This document shows, one piece after another, positions 6,794-10,890 of a stretch of DNA of 10,890 nucleotides. The DNA lies in assembly GCA_002503545.1 (NCBI GenBank), contig DARY01000034.1:1-10890 (forward strand). Direction: 5' to 3'. This DNA comes from Candidatus Methanomethylophilus sp. UBA78. GTDB lineage: Archaea > Thermoplasmatota > Thermoplasmata > Methanomassiliicoccales > Methanomethylophilaceae. The notes under the pieces were generated by a model. It was not told the origin of the DNA. It saw only the letters and a program-made list of their open reading frames with translations, and ran no database searches. Made by a program: the position numbers and the translations under genes. The stretch's first letter is position 1. Each line of letters begins with the position of its first letter.

Positions 6794-7434
6794 TCCTCGA
6801 CAGGATGTCGGGGGTCTACAACCGCGGAGCGTACCCCGGGAGGAACTCGGAGGGTCTGAACCCGGAGTGGCCGGCCGATCCGTTCCACGTGCTGGTGGCG
6901 ACCATACTGTCGCAGAGGACCAAGGACGACAACACCCGCAAGGCATCCGACAATCTCTTCCGCAGATACCCCACGGTGGATGCCATCGCGGAGGCGGACC
7001 CGGAGGACGTGGCCTCCCTCATACGTCCGGCGGGGTTCCCGTCCCAGAAGGCCAAGGCGATAGTGGAATGCTGCAGGATACTCCGCGACGAGTACGGCGG
7101 CGACGTCCCGCGGTCCACCGAAGAGCTCTGCTCCCTGCCCATGGTCGGCAGGAAGACCGCCGCCTGCGTGCAGAGCTATGCCATGGGCATCCCCGCGGTC
7201 TGCGTCGACACCCATGTGCACAGGATCTCCAACCTGATGGGGCTGGTGAGGACCAGGACCCCGGAGGAGACGGAGTTCGCCCTCATGGGGATCACGCCGA
7301 AGGAGCGCTGGGCCGACATCAACAGGTACTTCGTGCGCCACGGTCAGGTCTGCTGCCTGCCCCGCCGTCCCCGTTGCGAGGGCTGCATGGTGCGCGACCA
7401 GTGCGAGTACGGGACCCGGCGCGACGCCCCGTGA
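6769..7434 (+). CDS. nth: Endonuclease III, DNA glycosylase/AP lyase (221 aa)
   Basis: Endonuclease III removes oxidised pyrimidines and cleaves the abasic site. The helix-hairpin-helix LPMVGRKTAA (123-132) carries the catalytic lysine K129, and the catalytic aspartate is D147 in VDTHVHRISN. The iron-sulfur cluster motif C-x6-C-x2-C-x5-C is intact at 196, 203, 206 and 212. LSQRTKDDNT (48-57) is the archaeal-style DNA-binding segment. The ATG at 6769 is preceded by GAGGAGG at seven bases and overlaps folC by 25 bp. An alternative GTG at 6790 makes a GTGA overlap with the folC stop and has AGGA seven bases upstream, and ATG 6805 is also possible; the N-terminal dozen residues are therefore uncertain. 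It is probably the last gene of the operon. Confidence 0.93.
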   Translation: MDGQDITVILDRMSGVYNRGAYPGRNSEGLNPEWPADPFHVLVATILSQRTKDDNTRKASDNLFRRYPTVDAIAEADPEDVASLIRPAGFPSQKAKAIVECCRILRDEYGGDVPRSTEELCSLPMVGRKTAACVQSYAMGIPAVCVDTHVHRISNLMGLVRTRTPEETEFALMGITPKERWADINRYFVRHGQVCCLPRRPRCEGCMVRDQCEYGTRRDAP

Positions 7435-7627
7435 CGTCCGCAAGCGCATCGCTGGGACATTTCATTCATGTACGGGTCTCGGCCCTTTGGTCCGAGGACG
7501 GGCATCCTACACGCTGGCACATCAAGAGAGACGTCCTCCGGGAGGGGATCCGGACCGCCGGATTGTCCGGTTCCGGCGGACCGCGCCTTTGGGACAGTTT
7601 TTATTCCCTTCCGATATACCGTGCACG
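7435..7627 (+). promoter_or_regulatory. Intergenic region upstream of hypA, with TATA box and GC-rich hairpin
   Basis: No gene is supported here. TTTTTATT at 7598-7605 is centred 26-27 bp before the hypA ATG, with GGGACAG before it as a possible BRE; a leaderless hyp mRNA is predicted. Upstream, CGGACCGCCGGA (7551-7562) and TCCGGCGGACCG (7572-7583) form an interrupted inverted repeat: 8 bp, an A/A mismatch, then 3 bp, around a 9-nt loop. It ends about 15 bp before the TATA box, a position suited to an activator or repressor site. It is not a typical archaeal terminator, which would be T-rich, although it could also stop transcription from nth. Confidence 0.5.
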
Positions 7628-8014
7628 ATGCATGAGGCTTCGGTGGTCGCGAACATCGTGGACGCCGTTCTGGAAGAGCTTGGGAAATACGACGTGGTCA
7701 AGGTAAACGCCGTGACCATCGTCGTCGGAGACCTCACCCAGCTGGGTTTCGAACAGATGGAGTTCGCCTACGGGGTCCTCTCCGAGGGGACCGTCCTGGA
7801 GGGTTCGAAGCTCGTCATAGAGCCGGAGCACGTGGTGCTGGGCTGCGACGCCTGCGGGTACGAGGGTCCGGCCAGAACCGTCGATTTCGGGGAGGACAGC
7901 TACGAGCACAACATACCGGTCCTGAGCTGTCCGAAATGCGGAGGCCCCGTCAGGGTCGTCGAGGGCGAGGCGTGCCGCGTCAAGAACATGGATATCGAAA
8001 CGAGGGATGACTGA
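7628..8014 (+). CDS. hypA: Hydrogenase nickel insertion protein HypA (128 aa)
   Basis: HypA delivers nickel, with HypB, to the large subunit of NiFe hydrogenases. The N-terminus MHEASVVANIV carries the nickel ligand His2, which fixes the start at 7628. The zinc site is two CxxC pairs, CDAC (73-76) and CPKC (101-104), with a longer loop between them than in E. coli, as is common in archaeal HypA. Length is normal. The open frame to the left (from 7487) lacks family resemblance and would bury the required His2. The stop shares one base with the hypD start (TGATG), so the two are translationally coupled. Because the N-terminal amine and His2 both matter for nickel binding, leaderless initiation exactly at this ATG is sensible. 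Confidence 0.95.
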   Translation: MHEASVVANIVDAVLEELGKYDVVKVNAVTIVVGDLTQLGFEQMEFAYGVLSEGTVLEGSKLVIEPEHVVLGCDACGYEGPARTVDFGEDSYEHNIPVLSCPKCGGPVRVVEGEACRVKNMDIETRDD

Positions 8015-9093
8015 TGTTTAAGTACAGGGACGAGGAGACCGCCAAAAAGATCGTCGCGGCCATAAAGAGCACGGGGGTCAAGGGCAGGTTCATGCACATC
8101 TGCGGGACCCATCAGGATACGATCGTGCAGTCCGGGCTGAAACCTCTCATGGACGAGGCGGGGATCGAGGTCCACCAGGGGCCGGGCTGCCCGGTGTGCG
8201 TCACCACCAGCAAGGAGATCGCGGACGCCATAACCCTGGCCAGGAACGGCGTGACCGTCACGGCGTTCGGGGACATGATGAGGGTCCCGACGACGGTCGG
8301 TTCCCTCTTCGACGCGAAGACGGACGGCGCCGACGTCAGGATCGTCTACTCCGTGGAGGACGCGGTGAGGATGGCCCGCGAGCAGAAGGGGCCGCTGGTG
8401 TTCGTGGGGGTCGGTTTCGAGACGACGGCCCCGTCCACCGGGGTCCCCCTGCAGAAGGGGCACCTCCCGGAGAACTTCAGCATATACAGCTGCCACAGGT
8501 ACACCGCCCCCTGCGTGGAGGCGCTCCTCGACATGGGCGAGAGCAGGATAGACGGGTTCATAATGCCGGGCCACGTGGCCGCCATAACCGGGACCGAGCC
8601 GTTCGAGTACTTCTCCGACAAGTACGGCATACCGCAGGTGGTCTGCGGGTTCGAGCCGCTGGACATGCTGATGTCCTGCTACATGCTGTGCAGGCAGATC
8701 CTCGAGGGCCGCGCCGAGGTCGAGAACGAGTACTCGAGGCTGGTGAGGCCCCAGGGGAACGAGAAGGCCCGGAAGATCATGGACGAAACCTTCCGTCCCG
8801 TGGACGTCAAGTGGAGGGGATTCCCCGTCATCAGGAACTCCGGCATGGCCCTCCGCCCCGAGTTCGAGGCCTACGACGCGAAGAAGGTCTACGAGGACAT
8901 CCTCCGCAAGACCCCCGACGTGGAGGAGGAGGCGAGCGGGTGCAACTGCGGCTCGGTCCTCAGGGGGCTCATCGACTCGGAGCAGTGCCCCATGTTCGGC
9001 AGGGGCTGCAAGCCCACCTCGCCCATGGGTCCGTGCATGGTCTCCTCGGAGGGGAACTGCAACATAGCCTACCGTTTCAGGGGGAAGCTCTGA
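8014..9093 (+). CDS. hypD: Hydrogenase maturation protein HypD (359 aa)
   Basis: HypD is the iron-sulfur scaffold that, with HypC, carries the Fe(CN)2CO group for NiFe hydrogenase assembly. Conserved blocks are all present: CGTHQDTI (30-37), GPGCPVCV (57-63), GFETTAPSTG (134-143), PGHVAAITG (near 189-197) and a C-terminal cysteine-rich region (CNCG ... CPMFGRGCKP ... GPC ... GNC) that holds the 4Fe-4S cluster. Length is typical of the family. Start ATG at 8014 overlaps the hypA stop by one base and has GAGGGA upstream. The other maturation genes (hypB, C, E, F) are not in the window, so the set is split in this genome. Confidence 0.96.
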   Translation: MFKYRDEETAKKIVAAIKSTGVKGRFMHICGTHQDTIVQSGLKPLMDEAGIEVHQGPGCPVCVTTSKEIADAITLARNGVTVTAFGDMMRVPTTVGSLFDAKTDGADVRIVYSVEDAVRMAREQKGPLVFVGVGFETTAPSTGVPLQKGHLPENFSIYSCHRYTAPCVEALLDMGESRIDGFIMPGHVAAITGTEPFEYFSDKYGIPQVVCGFEPLDMLMSCYMLCRQILEGRAEVENEYSRLVRPQGNEKARKIMDETFRPVDVKWRGFPVIRNSGMALRPEFEAYDAKKVYEDILRKTPDVEEEASGCNCGSVLRGLIDSEQCPMFGRGCKPTSPMGPCMVSSEGNCNIAYRFRGKL

Positions 9094-9653
9094 TGTTCGA
9101 GAAGGCCTACCCCCGGGCGCCGACCCTCGTGCTGGTAATAACCAACGACTCGACCGTGATGCTGAAGGACGGCATCTGTAGCGCCTTCGAGCTGTTCGGC
9201 GGCCGCGCCCAGGAGGTCAAGAACCTGGTGGCCAGATTGGACACCGCCAAGAAGAAGGACGGCACCAAGCTCTGCGAGGTCTCCTTCGGCATCGTGACGA
9301 GCCATTTCGGGTACGTGCCGGCCGACTACACCGTCATGAAGTACCCCGTCGAGGAGGTCATGTCGAAACCGGAGGATTACGAACGCGTGCAGGCCCAGAA
9401 GGATTTCCTCGGGAAGATCGAGTACACCTCCAAGATGTTCGACAGGATAATCGTGTGCGTCCCCAAGCACATGATGGAGATGATGATGGAGAAGAACGTC
9501 CTGCCCAAGGGCAGGGTCATGGCCGTCACCAGCCCCGACCTGAAGGAGGAGTGCGAGGCCAGGGGATGGATGTTCCTCGAGAGGCGCGGTCCCCGCGTCG
9601 GCTCCGGGAACTCGGACCTCATCATGGAAGAGATAGTCAGGATCTCGCCCTGA
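9093..9653 (+). CDS. Unrecognised protein in the hyp operon (186 aa)
   Basis: I do not recognise this protein with confidence. It looks like a soluble alpha/beta protein. A first hydrophobic strand TLVLVIT (11-17) is followed by S-A-F-E-L-F-G-G-R-A-Q-E-V (30-42). A second element, FGIVTSHFGYVPADYTVMKYP (65-85), resembles the 'S-x-x-x-G-x-x-x-P-x-D-x-x-x-x-Y' stretch of YaaA/DUF6884-type proteins. A third strand, DRIIVCVPK (117-125), follows. No cysteine pair or nucleotide-binding loop is seen. ATG 9093 overlaps the hypD stop as TGATG with AGGGGGA upstream, so it is co-translated with hypA and hypD and may take part in hydrogenase maturation, but that is inference from position only. Its last 17 bp overlap the convergent AlkD-like gene. 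Confidence 0.8.
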   Translation: MFEKAYPRAPTLVLVITNDSTVMLKDGICSAFELFGGRAQEVKNLVARLDTAKKKDGTKLCEVSFGIVTSHFGYVPADYTVMKYPVEEVMSKPEDYERVQAQKDFLGKIEYTSKMFDRIIVCVPKHMMEMMMEKNVLPKGRVMAVTSPDLKEECEARGWMFLERRGPRVGSGNSDLIMEEIVRISP

Positions 9654-10338
9654 GCTCCGCCAGCTTCTTCTTCAGCCTCTCCTTGTCCACGGCATCCACC
9701 CTGAGCGACTCGCGTATCTTCCTTACCGTGAGCCCTACCAGTCCTACGCTGGCACATCCGGAGAACAGCGCCTTCTCCGTCAGCTCAGGATAGGAGATGT
9801 AGCAGTAGGAGAGGGCCCATGCGGCCCCCATGTCGTAGTAGTACCCGGAACTCTCCGTCCTGCAGAGGATGCCGACGACGTCGGCGATGTGGCGGTCGTC
9901 GATGAAATGGCTCAGCATCATGACGGCTCCGACCCTCATGGGGAACTCCTCACCCGTCCCCAGCAGTTCCGTGCACATGTGCCAGAGTTTGTTTCCGGCT
10001 TCATCCGAGCCGACGGTGTATGCACCGCAGACGGCGTCGCAGACGGCCCAGTTGTCGATCTCGGGTATGAATCCGGCCAGCCTGTCCAGCCTCTCGTCGG
10101 GGCCCATCTTCGCCGATCCGATGACGAAGGCCCTTATCATGGTCTGCTCGAAGCTCTCCGAGCGCTACTCCAGGAAGGAGCGCCAGTCGCCCTTCATGAT
10201 CGTCTTGGCTATCGTCCTCAGCACCGGCATCCTCACGCCGTACATCCTGCCCTCGTAAGGGACCAGTCCGGCGTTGAAATCCCTGTATTTCGGGTCGGAG
10301 TTCTCCTCCAGTATCCTGTTCAGGTCGGGGAAGCTCAT
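9637..10338 (-). CDS. AlkD-like DNA alkylation repair glycosylase with one in-frame TAG (233 codons)
   Basis: The frame runs from ATG 10338 to TGA 9637-9639, interrupted only by TAG at codon 58. The N-terminal part (1-57) has the family's GVRMPVLRTIAK block (34-45). The part after the TAG has FEQTMIRAFVIG (63-74), FIPEIDNWAVCD (90-101), with the Trp and Asp expected in the AlkD lesion-binding pocket, and a Lys/Arg-rich tail. Total length, about 233, is normal for COG4912 HEAT-repeat glycosylases, which remove positively charged N3/N7-alkylpurines. The ATG overlaps the ogt stop (ATGA) and has GAGGGAG upstream. Stopping at TAG would leave a 57-residue fragment without the catalytic region; an internal restart at ATG 10140 would lack the first helices. 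In an organism using pyrrolysine the full protein can be made with Pyl at 58. A recent nonsense mutation or a sequencing error is the alternative. The 3' end overlaps the convergent gene by 17 bp. Confidence 0.82.
10146..10163 (-). other. RNA stem-loop immediately after the in-frame TAG
   Basis: On the coding strand the bases GCTCGGA, then GAGC, then TTCGAGC can fold into a 7-bp stem (one G-U pair) closed by a four-base loop. Only one unpaired C separates it from the TAG. The position recalls the PYLIS stem-loop described after UAG in Methanosarcina mtmB1, which later work found is not strictly required. A 7-bp stem can arise by chance in GC-rich coding DNA. Confidence 0.4.
10165..10167 (-). 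other. In-frame UAG, candidate pyrrolysine codon 58 of the AlkD-like gene
   Basis: The codons read S-F-L-E-TAG-R-S-E-S-F-E with no frame change, and AlkD-family sequence continues on both sides. The spot falls in the less conserved linker before the helix FEQTMIRAF, where an unusual residue could be tolerated. No complete gene in the window uses TAG as its stop. Confidence 0.6.
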
Positions 10339-10802
10339 CTGTACTCCCTCTCTATGGTCAGAAGCCTCACCTTGAGGGCCCTGCCTCCGGCGTAGTTCCC
10401 CGTACCCGTCTTCGGGACCACCCGGTGGCACGGTACGATTATCGGTATCCTGTTCAGGCCGCAGGCCGTGCCCACGGCGCGCGACGCCCCCGGATGGCCT
10501 ATGCCGTCCGCTATCTCGCCGTACCCCCTCGTCTCGCCGTACGGTATGGCCCTTATGGCCTTCCAGACCTCCATCTGGAACTCCGTGCCGCTCTGGGATA
10601 TGGGGACGTCGAACTCCTTCCTCCTGCCGGAGAGGTACTCGCCGAGCTCCGCCGAGGCCTGTCTGAGTATGTCGTCCTCCCCGTCCTCCATCGTCGGGAG
10701 GTTCTCGCAGGGCAGGTACACCGCCGTCACCCCGTGGCCGTCGCTGCATATGCTGACCATGCCTATGGCCGTCATGTACGTGTGTATGATCTCCTGCCGC
10801 AT
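10335..10802 (-). CDS. ogt: Methylated-DNA--protein-cysteine methyltransferase (155 aa)
   Basis: This suicide enzyme transfers an alkyl group from O6-alkylguanine to its own cysteine. The active site PCHRV has the acceptor at C125. RAVGTACGLNRIPIIV (108-123) supplies the arginine finger (R108) and the asparagine hinge, and FQMEVWKAIRAIPYGETRGYGEIA (75-98) is the usual helix-turn-helix region. The N-terminal domain is short, giving a normal length for the small Ogt class. ATG 10802 lies about 29 bp from the centre of a weak TATA-like sequence, so leaderless translation is likely; internal ATGs at codons 10 and 15 are less likely because the conserved length would be lost. The stop overlaps the AlkD-like start by four bases, making a two-gene alkylation-damage operon. 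Confidence 0.95.
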   Translation of the reverse strand: MRQEIIHTYMTAIGMVSICSDGHGVTAVYLPCENLPTMEDGEDDILRQASAELGEYLSGRRKEFDVPISQSGTEFQMEVWKAIRAIPYGETRGYGEIADGIGHPGASRAVGTACGLNRIPIIVPCHRVVPKTGTGNYAGGRALKVRLLTIEREYR

Positions 10803-10825
10803 AGCGGCATGTCATCTCCTGAAAA

Positions 10826-10836
10826 CTACTTATGTG
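10826..10836. promoter_or_regulatory. Shared divergent TATA-like element between ogt and the DUF1848-like gene
   Basis: CTACTTATGTG (plus strand) reads CACATAAGTAG on the minus strand. Its centre is about 27-29 bp from the ogt ATG at 10802 and about 27-28 bp from the ATG at 10859 on the other strand. One element could therefore serve both start sites. The match to the TATA consensus is weak. Confidence 0.4.
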
Positions 10837-10858
10837 ATTCCACTGATGGGCGTCTCCG

Positions 10859-10890
10859 ATGATAATCTGCGCCAGCAGGCGTACCGACAT
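10859..10890 (+). CDS. Start of a DUF1848-like protein (10 codons, partial)
   Basis: The ten complete codons read MIICASRRTD, with the next codon beginning AT as for Ile. DUF1848 proteins typically open MIISASRRTDIPAYY or very similar, so this short match is telling despite its length. DUF1848 proteins are cysteine-containing and resemble radical SAM enzymes; their reaction is not established. The ATG is at the spacing from a TATA-like element seen for other leaderless genes in this window. The rest lies beyond the right edge. A competing ATG at 10846 in another frame shows no family resemblance. Confidence 0.55.
   Translation, partial: MIICASRRTD

Noticed and set aside
10067..10140. AlkD-like gene starting at the internal ATG 10140
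   Set aside because: This would drop the first 66 codons, which contain recognisable AlkD-family sequence, and there is no good ribosome site before it. The full frame through TAG is preferred.
10168..10890. Single long minus-strand gene covering the ogt region and the AlkD N-terminus
   Set aside because: Upstream of 10338 this frame is a shadow of ogt; only the part from the ATG at 10338 has real family sequence.
1..10890. tRNA, rRNA, CRISPR arrays, insertion sequences or prophage genes
   Set aside because: No cloverleaf-like conserved arms, spaced direct repeats, transposase motifs or terminal inverted repeats were found by eye.

Overview
The window looks like chromosomal DNA from a GC-rich methanogenic archaeon. 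The best guess is an order that decodes UAG as pyrrolysine (Methanomassiliicoccales-like); this is inference, not proof. The archaeal signs are direct. Most genes that begin a transcription unit have a TATA-like box centred about 26-27 bp upstream of the start codon, which predicts leaderless mRNA. Genes inside operons instead have GGAG-type ribosome sites and overlapping stop/start codons (ATGA, TGATG). Arg AGG and Ile ATA codons are common. The gene set (type IA topoisomerase, NikR, HypA, HypD, archaeal-type endonuclease III) fits a nickel-using hydrogenase organism.

Layout. 1-830 (minus): N-terminal part of a type IA DNA topoisomerase, running off the left edge. 831-1005: divergent promoter region. 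1006-2150 (plus): two tandem genes of one unrecognised family, about 180-190 residues each, each with its own TATA box. 2086-4581 (minus): nikR, then a coupled pair of membrane proteins with bacterial-PH (YdbS/YdbT-type) domains. 4710-7434 (plus): an asparagine-synthase-like PP-loop protein, folC and nth. 7628-9653 (plus): hypA, hypD and an unrecognised 186-residue protein, each joined to the next by a one-base TGATG overlap. 9637-10802 (minus): an alkylation-damage repair operon, ogt then an AlkD-like DNA glycosylase gene. 10859-10890 (plus): the first ten codons of what looks like a DUF1848 gene, divergent from ogt.

The most notable point is the AlkD-like gene. Its reading frame is open from an ATG coupled to the ogt stop through to a TGA, except for one in-frame TAG at codon 58 (10165-10167). 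Recognisable AlkD-family sequence continues in the same frame on both sides. All 13 complete genes in the window end in TGA (12) or TAA (1), and none in TAG. A 7-bp stem with a 4-nt loop begins one base after the TAG. The simplest readings are translation through UAG as pyrrolysine in a DNA repair enzyme, or a fresh nonsense mutation; sequence alone cannot decide.

Functionally, the window combines nickel handling (NikR, HypA, HypD), DNA maintenance and repair (topoisomerase, Nth, Ogt, AlkD-like), folate polyglutamylation (FolC) and membrane PH-domain proteins. No RNA genes, CRISPR arrays or mobile elements were seen.
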